DNA from: Effrenium voratum
Lineage: Eukaryota > Sar > Dinophyceae > Suessiales > Symbiodiniaceae
Direction of reading: 5' to 3'
NCBI GenBank assembly: GCA_963377175.1
Contig: CAUJNA010000491.1
Location: forward strand, 1,046,572 to 1,110,571
DNA: 64,000 nucleotides
A model generated the notes under the pieces. The model ran no database searches, had not been told where the DNA came from, and saw only the letters and a list, made by a program, of their open reading frames with translations. Made by a program: the position numbers and the translations under genes. The first letter of the stretch is position 1; each line of letters starts with the position of its first letter. Shown here piece by piece: positions 53,999 through 64,000 of the stretch.

Positions 53999-56233
53999 CT
54001 ATCGGATCGGACCTGTTTCAGTCTGTCTCAAAATGAAGAACCCGATTTGGATAGTGAAGGCAACATCAGGAGGAAACCAGCCACCCAGAGGAATTGGCCG
54101 CGATTGAAAAACGCCCATATGAGTTTTCTCGAAATCCAGCAGAACGGGGAGCCCCCGTTGAGAAGTCTCCAATGTAGTGAAGTTGACGGGATCCAGTTGC
54201 GGTAGCTTGGTGTGCGCGGTCTAGGAAACTGGGCTAAAGCATGGGCAAGCTCGTGTTACCCCAAGCTGCGCTTGCTACACTTGATGCAGACAATACATTC
54301 AGTTCTGACTAGGCTCGACAACCCATGGGGCACATAGTTTTTAACATGGTTTAGGAGGCCACCGAAGGGGGGCGTTTTGTGATGCAGAACATTAATCTAA
54401 CCACTATTGGCGGCCCGGATTCTTGGGAACCAGCCATATTAGCAGGGATGCGCCAACATTTGCTTACGCATGCTTCAGGCGCCATGGTCTGAGCAATCTC
54501 TTTTTGGCTTCCCCCTAAAAACGGACCAGGAATTGGTTGTTTTAACACATTTTGCCCAATGCCTATATGCTTCTCTCCATGCCAGCGGCTGTGAGTTTGA
54601 CAAAAATGGGTGCCTCGATCTCCTTTCCAGATTGTTCGTTCTAATTCATTTCGTTCTTCAAATTTTTCGACGCTTAGGAAAATGGCGTGCCTTCACACCG
54701 TAGGGGGGACCACTACCGAAACGGACCCCCTTTGCCTGCCAGATTTACTGATTGCCGTTGAACGCCCCAGTACCGTCCCTCAAACAACAACCAATCGATG
54801 GGTAACTATCTCAAGTCCCCCAAACGTGTGCCGCCTCTGTTTGGACTTGAAACCATCCCGAGCTGGACAAGGATACACCAAGGGTAACCTCGACCCCGGA
54901 TTTATCAACCTGGATTATGACGTGAAGGATTTGTAACATGCATAGGCTTAGGTGACCTTTTTGGAAAAATAGATGGCCCTGGTAAATGTGATAAACCCAT
55001 CTAAACCAGTGGAACCCATCTATCTTTAAGCAATTTAACCAAAAAGGACATGATAGCATGCTTTATCCCCCTCTATTCCTCAAGCCGCGGTTTCTGAACC
55101 TGGGCTCAAATTGCCCCGTTGAAAAATTGAGAAACGGCCATCCCGTGTTGGCTTCCTCTGTGAGGGATAATAACAAATATAGGCAATTCAACGCTTCAGC
55201 TACTTTTGCCGCTTCAAGCTCGATCCTAGCCAGCATCCGATCTGCTATTTTTTGAGAGAAACAATAAGTGCAAAGGCCGCCGCCACTTTTTGGGGGAAGC
55301 CCCCTTTGTAAAGGCTTCTCCAAAGGGGAAGACCAACTCAAAATGAACGAATATGGGGTTTTGGTAGGAAACCCAGTTTGAGTGGTCCGCTAAAATAGAC
55401 CCACCCAACATCTGGCCGGTTCGTTTTCGGACCGCGCCGCCCAAGGTGCCGCCACCAACGGAAAAGTCTCTCCCCATTTTTCGTTTGGCCGAGCGGCAGG
55501 ACCTGCGCGACCTCCTGCAACGGGATGCAGGCTGAAACCCAGCCGGTCCCGGAAGGTCCAAGTATGCTTTGGGCATGGTTTCGCAGATTGGAGAAACTTA
55601 CATCTGTATTGACCTGGCGAAATTGCTATAACCATTTCCATCTGGCGATCATGGCGACTTGCTATTTTAGCATATTCATTTACATCTGCTGAAATTGCTA
55701 TAATTCACTGATTGAATAGCACATCCCCAGCCATCAGCTTGTTCTACCCGAATTGATGTACTCCCCACTGGTATGGCTGAAGGCATTGCTTTATGCAAAG
55801 CAATGCCCAATCCTTGATTGAGACAAGGGCCTCTTCACTCTTCTTGGCATGTCTGTTTAGTTCTTTGATGTTCTTTGCTTCTCTGGCCCTTTTGCTTTTC
55901 GATTTTGTCCTAGCACCCTTGAAAGATCTGTTTGCCGTCAAAAGGGGACATCTGGCACCTCCATGGAAAGTACCAAAGAGCCCTCAGGGATTGCCATGTG
56001 TTGTTCGTTCGTCATCAACGCAGTTTGAAGATGCAGCCCCCAAAACCCTACTGGGCGTGGGGAGGTTGCAGCGTTCCTCTCAGAGGGCAACTAGGTCTTG
56101 TCTTGAGAGAGTTTTGCTCGCAAAAAAACGCGCGGAACAGTTCCAAGAGTCTTGTTTCAGAAATTTGAAATGCATCTGCGCAACTCGCACCCCGCTCCAG
56201 TTGCCCCCTCCGAAACAGGGCTGTGGGGAATGA
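53999..56233. other. no confirmed gene
   Basis: A GC-rich patch at 55420-55530 is open on both strands (minus: FSVGGGTLGGAVRKRTGQML) but has no decisive splice sites. Confidence 0.35.
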
Positions 56234-56301
56234 CCACTTCTGGGATACAACAGAAACGGCTTCCCAAAGACTATTTTGATTTCCTTGTATCACAGAAGTG
56301 G
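56234..56301. mobile_element. short inverted-repeat element
   Basis: 17-bp arms CCACTTCTGGGATACAA and TTGTATCACAGAAGTGG (one mismatch) at 56234-56250 and 56285-56301. Confidence 0.55.
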
Positions 56302-59300
56302 GGAGAAACCCCTTGATCCCACAACCCTCCCTGCTCCGAAACCAGCTCCGGCCCTGGCCACTCTTCGTTCACTGCTGCTAACCAACAAGAACCCACTTGG
56401 GGGGGAGGGGAGCTGAAAAAAGCGGGTTGGTGAATGATTCACCCACACGGGCTAGATGGTGACACCGGGATGTGACCACGAAAACCAACCCTCAGCTAGC
56501 AAGGGGGTGTCCGGGAAGCCTTCACTTGTTTTAATGGAGGGAAGTCCACCAGTTTGGCTTCTGATTAACTGGGTCACTGGGCTCAGCATTCATTTGAGAT
56601 GATGACCTGCCGAGTTCCGCGTCAATCTGCAGAAAGGCGCAAATCATGTTACTTGGTTCCCAACACAAATACCAGGGCCTCTTTGGGGAGTGATTCTGTC
56701 ACCATCCCTAAAATCAAAAGGTCGATTCGCTTTGGGCAACTGAGAATAACGGGGTCCCCTTGGGTCACAGCGTTGACCCGCGCCTGGGGGCTACTGGTGC
56801 CTGGCAGCCTTGCCAAAACCAGCGCCCATGGGCGGCACGCGACAGCTGACAGCACCGCCGCGAGGGCGGCGTTCGCGGACCTGTGGCTCAGTCTCAGAAG
56901 CCACGCCCCCGGCGTGTTTCCTCGCGGTGTCCCAAAAAAACCAACCAAATGAGGACCCCCTGGAAAAAAAAACTGGAAGAATCGGACACACACACACACG
57001 CACACCCACACCCACCACCAACCATGTTCACATGAGTTGGCGGACCCCAAATCCTTGCAGGCGCGCCTTCTCATTCGAGAAGTCGGCATTGGCATGGCAG
57101 CTGCTTTTCCCTAAGGCTAGTCACAAAGCCACGTGTGCGACCGTGGGCAGGTCTACACGCCCAAAATGGTTGGGGCATAGTTAGGGCATTAAGACATAGG
57201 TGTGTCTGTAAATGGGGAAGCTCAAAATGGCGGGTGTTCCTTTGGTTTCCCTTGCCACCCCAAAAAGAGCACCCTCAAAGATTCACACCCATATGATGAT
57301 AAATCAAATTCTGGCTATCAAGTTGATCACCGCGGGAGTGGGAAAGACGTGTTGATCTGTGGGCAAATAGGGCCAAGCGGCAAACAATAGCAATCACTTC
57401 GCTCGAGCCGATATGCTATTGACAGGCAGGTTGAGATCGTCTGCAGTCAGAAAGGTGCAACGAAAACATAGGGAACCAAAAAAGGGGGAGGTGCCCTTTC
57501 AACTAATTCAGCTTCCCTCAGATTGGTGGGTTGGTTTGGTGGTTCGGAGGTGTTCCGCCTTACCCACTACAAGAACCAGGCGGTTCAAACCTCCAAATCA
57601 CGAATCCACACCACCAACTCAGGGATACCTGACTATAGTTGGGTTGCGACACGTTGCAACCCCATAAGAAAACAAACGCCCCGACTTCCAGCCAATCGAC
57701 CGTTGGCTTGCCCGGTGAGCTTCTCTTCACAGATTTAACTCAAAGGTCACAAAGGTCTCCTGGCAAAGGCTCCCGGGTGGATTGGGCTACATCAAGTCTA
57801 AGCATGTTGCTTGTCATTCAAGCGGACTTCTCAATGCTCCAAAGCCCAGAAACTCGAGGAAACAAAGTCAGTCTAAGCAACCCGCCAGTTGCAGCGGTGA
57901 TTTTCCTTTCAGATTCACCTCAAATCTTCACCTCATGGTCTGTTCTTGTGGTGTTTCGGCGCAGCTTGCAGCCAAGGAAGGGCGACTTGCAGTCAGCTCA
58001 AGCTGAGGTTTCAGGTTGAAAGGTGGCACCACTGTTCAAGGGCACTCAAATATGGATGTTGACCCCAGATTAATCGACCTTAGTTTAGAAATATCCGGCG
58101 ACGCCAGTCGAGCGTATAGATGGCAGTCCGCAACTTGGTCTTCCTTCGGAATCTCTTATCAAAGCCGAAGGCTTTTGGGACTCCTATTTTTTGCAGTGCT
58201 GGGTGTCCAAAACCCTGTATTTGTTCCAGTGTTTTTGGGTCTTTCATGGTCTTTCGTGCTAAAAATCTGCGTTTCGCCTAGGTCTCTTAGGGGGGGGGGG
58301 TCCCCGGACGCATCCCCAGCATCATCAGGATTATCTTGTTGCCATGAATGTGTCTTTTTCTGCAGACACTAGCTGTTTCAATCAATGCTGGAATTGGTCT
58401 GTTAGGGGCTTGGGTGGGGCCAAGTGCAGTGATACTTTGAGGAGCTGTTGAAATTTGCAAAAATGAGTGCTTTTTGCAATTCCCCACCTGTACGGAGCAG
58501 TTGCTGCGAAACATCCCCTGCATTATCGTGCTTTTGGAAGTCGTATTTGAGGGGGTTGCTCGTATCGGTTTTTGATGGTTGCTTTTGGGAAATGTCGAAA
58601 AAACCCTGGTTTTTTGCACGGCTGCATTCCCAGCATGCCCCACATCTCTGGTATTTTCTGTGTTTGGTCAATGTTGCGTGTCTGAAAGTCTTAAAATCTT
58701 GAGCGCAAAGATTGGGTCTGTTCCTGTAAGTTGTGTGGTTGCATCCCTTGCATTTCCAGCATCCTCAGCATGTGGGACATGAAGAAACAGGAAAGCGCCA
58801 AGAAAAACATGCCTTGTTGTACTTACAAAAAAGTTGGGGCCTTGCTTTTTTCCCTTTCGGGGGGTGGTTTAAAGAGTAGGCCCTAGCGTTCTTCTGGTGA
58901 ACTGGCCGAACTTTTTGGCCTCTCGAATGGTCAGGGAAAACATTCGCAGGTTCAAGCCGGGCAAGCCTCCTGACACTAATTCACAGAGGGCATATTTTCT
59001 GAGAGGATCTCTGGATGGCAAAGACTATCTTGTCCAAAAAGCGGTGTACAAACGCTTCTCTTACCTGCCCAAAAGACCTGGAAGCAACAAGCTTAATCTT
59101 GCAGGTCGTTGGCGAGTGAGCCAAACTTGAAAGCTTCAGGAGGTTTAAAGCTGATAGTAGAGAGCAATCCCACCTAGTCATAACAGGTTCCTGGCAAGCT
59201 CGAAGGGCAACCCCGGGCTGAACCATAACATCGCTTGGGTGGCTCTGATGAAAAGGTCTCAAGATGGTTCAGTCGAAAAAGCATTTGGGGGTTCCAAAAC

Positions 59301-61511
59301 TGGGGGACCCCTTTTTGGACGGTAAAGGGAATTAAAGGAAACCTACCTGAGGCGATTCGGTCACAAAGAGCAGAGAGGGCAAAACATCCTTCCGGCTTTT
59401 CACTGAAGACTTCGACCTTGGACGCCCGCTTTGTACAGCGCCACAGCATGCCAGAGGATCCAAAGCCACCTCTTCCCATTAGAAAACCCATGGAGCGCCC
59501 AAACCAAGCTCCTGATGACTTTCCAGCTTGGATGTAGGCCCTCGAAAGCTCAAGGGGCACCGCATCGAAATGCACCGAACATCAGCGGTCTGCGTAACTC
59601 GATCGCCGACTCAAAAAAAACACCCCCTGAAGTCTGACAGTGCTTCAACCATGACCTGCAGTACAGGTGAGAAAGGTGAATTGTGAAAATCTCACCAACC
59701 TGAACCAAGGAAGTGGACACCAAACAGTAATGGGCGAGCTTTGCAGCTCGTTATCTGGCCTCAGGCGCCTGACAACACTGTGGCTCGGCTCCTGCACGGG
59801 TTGGGATGGGTGAATCTCTGTTCATACTGAGATGAACAACAGTAACTACCAGAAACCAGTAGGAGACCTCTCAACCTGCAAAATCGATGAGCCAACCTAA
59901 AACCGATATCGAGACAATATTGTCCGTTGCTCACACAGAACAACACACCTCGGATTGAGCTTGTACTACACCCACCCTGGAACGGCCCCGAAATTGAGAT
60001 GTGTTTTCAGCGCATGTCAAGCGCAAGGCAACGCACACTGTGCAAGGAGGTACGTAATGAGCTTCAACACACAGAACCAGATATGCCAAATGGGTTTCTC
60101 CTTTTTTTTCAAGGTTATTCAAATGGAAAGCCAAATGACACCTGTCCACATTCGGAGCTCCATTTGGAGACAATCCCGCATGCTGCAAACTTGGCGCCTC
60201 TGGATCCTCCGAGCCTAACCCAAACGGGAAACAAAACTCGTTCTCTGAGGCGGCGTGTCTCGACAACAACAAACCTCTACCTCCATTAGTGCAGTTTCTT
60301 GATTTTTCAAAGCGCGCCCAGAAACGACCGAACAGCTCACGCCTGCACTCAAGCAGACATGATACGATCGGAGCCCGGTTTTTCCGATAACCTTTTTGTG
60401 ACCTCCCAACATCTCCCAACTTTTGGCTTTTGGGCCCCAACGCTATCGGTGGCTTGGAAAAGCCAGGGCGGCCAATGTCGCCCAGCTTACCCAGAGGCAA
60501 GATCCCACAAGGGGCAGATAGGGAAACGGGTAACCGTTTAAAAGGGGTGGTTTCCCTGTGGTGTCCCTTCAAAGCAACCCCAAGAAGATACCCTCAACAC
60601 AAACGGACTCGTGTCTTCTGAGCTTGCAGCCCCTGGATATCAACCAGGTTGGAGGGTTCCAGAGTCACACTTACAGGCCCCCTTGCACCGTACCATTTCG
60701 CCTAACATCAACTCCAAAGACCATTGCACGGATTCCTTTAGGTTGCAACTCTAAGCTTGCACGTCCAGGGCGACACAAACCGAATAAAAGCCTAAAAACC
60801 TGAGGACTCAGGTCCAAAACCGGGAGAAAAGAGCTCAACTGGTCCCATGGTTTAATGTATCCCCCAACGTGGGGCACGTTACCTACGTGGATCGCTCCCG
60901 GGGCGTTTTTTTAGCCCGGACCTTCGCCTCTGGGAAAAAGGGCAGGGATCGACACGCGGTTTCTGGAACCCTTCCCCGGGCCCGGGGCGTGGTTCTTTGA
61001 CCCAAGTGATTTGTTAAGGAAACGTATTTTTGCACTGCCCTGCAAAACATAAACAAATATGTCCTGTAGTGCCAGATCGATAGATTTCCAATAAAACCAA
61101 GTAGGGTAAATACAACATATCTTTACAGAATTAACAAAGGAAACAAAATTCCCACAACAAGAAGGGCGAAGGTAGGCTAAGCTTGGGAATGAACCTCCAA
61201 CGACGTCTCTACTGATCAAAGGCGCAATGTTAAACGAAACAATGCTTGGCTTACGTCTTACTGGTTGTGGGAGAGAGATTTTTGGGGTGTGCGGCTGAAG
61301 GCGATGGCTTCAAATCACTGCCAAATTAACTCATTTTGAAACTCTAATGAATACGGTCCTCTGGATTATCAAGTTAAGGACCTTCTTAGAATGGGCTCTG
61401 ATCCAATGGGAACCTTCCTAGGGGATTGGCGCCTCATGTTCCTCCCAGACGGATGAATCAACCTGGTGGAACCGCGGAGTTTCCCCCAAGTAAATGATCT
61501 CTAGTGGGCAC
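56302..61511. other. no confirmed gene; one SINE
   Basis: A minus-strand frame at 56840-56900 (SANAALAAVLSAV) may be a decayed RCC1-like blade. The SINE copy is at 57520-57645. Otherwise nothing recognisable. Confidence 0.35.
57520..57645 (+). mobile_element. tRNA-like SINE copy
   Basis: TTGGTTTGGTGGTTCGGAGG, then CCACTACAAGAACCAGGCGGTTCAAACCTCC with a B-box-like segment, and a tail AACTCAGGGATACCTGAC resembling that of 11527-11622. Confidence 0.5.
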
Positions 61512-61596
61512 CTGTCAAAATCGAAGAGGACCTGCTTCTTGCTTTCTTTTTCCACAGACTTCATGGCCCCCGCTTCGCAGCCCGGGCCGAAGATGC
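61512..61596 (-). CDS. candidate exon, function unknown
   Basis: AG before 61596, then IFGPGCEAGAMKSVEKESKK and QVLFDFDR, then a CAG|GTGCCC donor on the minus strand. Boundaries and frame agree; family unknown. Confidence 0.45.
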
Positions 61597-64000
61597 CTTC
61601 CGCTTCAAGAGTCGAACGCAAGACCCTCCCGCGAGGCCGCGTGAGGCTTCCGCAGGCCGGAGAAGCGGCACGCCGAAATACGCTTTACACGTATCGCCTT
61701 CGTTTCCGAAGGCGCACAGGATCGTTCCAGGCGTTTGTGGATCCTGTCGGATTGTTCTTTTTGTTTTCCCGGCTACACATAGTCATAGAAGTTAGTTCGT
61801 AAACAAAGGGCCACAGGGAGGAACTGGTAGAATCCACAGAGCATATCCAAACCGCTCTCTAGATTGAGCTCCAGCAGGCACCGCTCACTTGCAACCAACC
61901 GGACAAAAGGCGATCTCATTTGACCCATTGAATCGGACTTTGTTAGAATTTGGGCCCTGATATGAACAGAGAAAGCAAGGCCCTAAGTCACCAAGTGTTT
62001 TACTGCTTGCCATAGGGATGAACAAAACCGCAACACCTTTTCTGGCTGCCGGTTGTTGTTTCAGCAAAAACGAGCAAATCACAAAAAACCGCCGCGCGGT
62101 TTAGGCGCCGGTTGCACATGTCAAGTCAAAGGGTCGCTGTGACCCGCTGACTGGGACCCTTCCCAAAGATTACCTGCCAGGTCCCACAGAGGCGTGACCC
62201 TGGGCTGACGTTGGAAGGGGAGCAAAATTTCAATTTTTAGCAGTTGCGTGCGGATTTCACACTAAACCACAATAAGCAAAAATGTAAAAAATGTGTTTCC
62301 CAACAACCATGAAGAGGAAGTGTTGCCTTTTTAACGGCAAAATGGGCATGGATCAAAGTTCAGGGTCCAGCCAGCACACACGTTCAGCCCGGAGTCTGCT
62401 TGCTGCTTGCCGCAGCGATTCTTCCGCAGGCCGGTACCAAAAAAACATCACCTTTGAATATAGGACCCTGCTTGTTCAACCCCCAACTTGTGCTTGGGCC
62501 CAGAAACCCAGAGCAAATGGAGGTCATAACTTGGGGCTGCAAAAACCGGAACCTCACTTGAAGAGGGGAACCGTGCGAATCAAAGGAGCTTTCCTTGAAA
62601 CAAAACCAACTGCCCGCCGCCTGATGATGGCTTGCTGGCCCCCTGAGGGACTGGACCTACGGCCTTCGCAAGAGATGGCTTGCAGAGGTGCAACCAAACT
62701 CCACTAGTCAAAAGCCATCTCCGCTTGAATCGAAGGTTCCAGAGTTGTAAGAAAAAGGTCGTTCTCCAAACACGTGCGTCTTTTGGAGAAGCTCGCCCTG
62801 CAGAGCTAAATTGGTGATTCTGCAATGGTGCCATTGCGCAAAGGAGGAACCGGCCTGGGTACGATGGCATCTTGGCAGCAAGTCAAAAGTCAGAAGACAG
62901 GATCTAAAGGTCTCTGATGGTCTCTCACCGGCCCGCGGACCAAGGGAATTCCATAGCAGCCGGCAGCGAGCATCAGCTGTGGACTCACAGGTCATGGTAA
63001 GATTTCCTTCTCAGGAGCTTCGAGCCCTAAACCCCCAAAGCCGGGTTTCGGCTCGGCTCCTAGGGTATGACATCTATGCAGGCATGTCATATCTGAGAGT
63101 GGGCATTCAATTGCCCAAACACTCCGATGTCGCGAGCAAAACAAAGGATACATCGACGGTCACGCGGAGCGCTTCCGGCGATTGTTCCATGAAGTTGCGG
63201 CAGAAGCAACCAGGGATGCGAAGACTCTCGGCCCATTTTTCTGAAAAGGGTCCTGTAACTCAACTGCGCTGATCAATATGGAGGGGTGGCCCATCCTAAT
63301 CCATTATTCCTCTAGAAAAAAACCACTGCAAAGGGGACCCCTTTTGCAAACCCAGGTATGAACAACCCAGGACAGCAAGGGAGCCCCTTTGCAAATTGCG
63401 GTGGCTTCACCTCCAGGTTGCCTCGGCCTGAGCTGGGCGCAGCTCAGCCGGCAAAGCGACCATCGGCTCACAATCTGAAGATCAGCATGCCGGACAAGTG
63501 CTGATATACTGAAAAGCCATTCATTTCCTGAGCCACACGCCATGCAACGAACAAACCGAAGAAACACCCGAAGAAAAAAACACTCAAACCCGGTTTGACA
63601 TGGGCTCGAGTACGACAGCTGCTCTCGGTTGAACACAAGTGGACTGTTGGTCGTCGGGCGCACGCGTGGCCGTTGGGGCCACGTCGTCCCGGCAATTTTG
63701 TGAAGGACTGTCCAACCAAAGCTCCCAAACTTGCTTTGTTTGCCACTAAAACGGTCCACAAAGTGCCGAGCAGTTCATGAACTGCAGGGAATGAATCAAA
63801 CCAGCGTTGTTTACTGTAAACATGCTTTTAAGCCTTCCTCACACCACAAGGATTTCCGAGCGCGGGCTTTTCCTTGGCCCACAGGTGGGCCTTCCCAAAT
63901 CCGAGCGCCCTTTTCATCCCACGCGGGCAGCAACACACAAAAAAAAGGATTTGAACAAGCCCCCACTGGTGTTCTCGTTAAACCCAATTGACAAAATCAG
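61597..64000. other. no confirmed gene
   Basis: A weak minus-strand exon candidate at 62929-62990 (CESTADARCRLLWNSLGPRA) ends at a GTGAGA donor. The rest shows no recognisable feature. Confidence 0.3.

Noticed and set aside
61560..61800. Plus-strand ORF of about 100 residues (MAPASQPG...)
   Set aside because: The opposite strand has a better-supported exon with matching AG|G and GT ends.

Overview
The window looks like nuclear DNA of a dinoflagellate, probably Suessiales/Symbiodiniaceae-like. The support is: short exons separated by kilobase introns, introns that end AG before an exon G, probable GC as well as GT donors, the highly repeated DGSVVTWG type of RCC1-like repeat I associate with these algae, many small terminal-inverted-repeat elements and tRNA-like SINEs in the introns, and very large GT/CA microsatellites. 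There is no prokaryotic gene layout, no rRNA and no CRISPR. Species is not determinable by eye.

Region 1 (about 2-20 kb, minus strand) holds at least sixteen short exons, each encoding part of one RCC1-like repeat (AFAAL-x-DG-S-V-V-T-W-G ... GGDSSAV-x-x-x-L-x-x-V). They are spread over about 18 kb and read from high to low coordinates. They look like the remains or the body of one very long beta-propeller/HERC-like gene. The introns carry three MITE-like families, SINE copies and single hairpin elements. Further minus-strand exon candidates without an identified family lie at 20-21 kb and thinly between 46 and 63 kb.

Region 2 (22.9-32.8 kb) is dominated by CA/GACA and GT/GC/GTCTCT arrays, a roughly 200-bp repeat pair and a 2.3-copy tandem duplication of an 880-bp unit. 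The very long ORFs here are microsatellite artefacts.

Region 3 (32.8-44.96 kb, plus strand) is the highlight: a compact 12.1-kb element bounded by nearly identical 337/339-bp direct repeats (one substitution and one 2-bp indel seen) and embedded between GT microsatellites. It carries nine gene units, all on the plus strand. The 1019-aa protein has an N-terminal GIY-YIG endonuclease and a Penelope/telomerase-type reverse transcriptase (permuted order, catalytic motif YVDN). Around it are an RS/proline-rich gag-like ORF with a frame break, a 457-aa ORF of unknown function, several RS/proline-rich small proteins, a Myb/SANT-like protein (also with a frame break), a Cys/His-rich protein, and four tandem paralogs of a novel W-[IV]-[RK]-I / REW / RDW-x3-GY domain. 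Nearly every ORF is preceded by a TTGC(A)TTG-rich, T-rich stretch ending in AG, which reads like a spliced-leader trans-splice acceptor. The simplest model is a polycistronic, trans-spliced giant Penelope-like element, analogous in scale to bdelloid terminons but with a different gene set.

Region 4 (45-64 kb) is a GGGT/GTGC array followed by mostly intron-like or intergenic DNA with a few exon candidates and scattered MITE/SINE copies. Exon boundaries given below are inferred from AG/GT (or GC) dinucleotides and reading frame, and are approximate.
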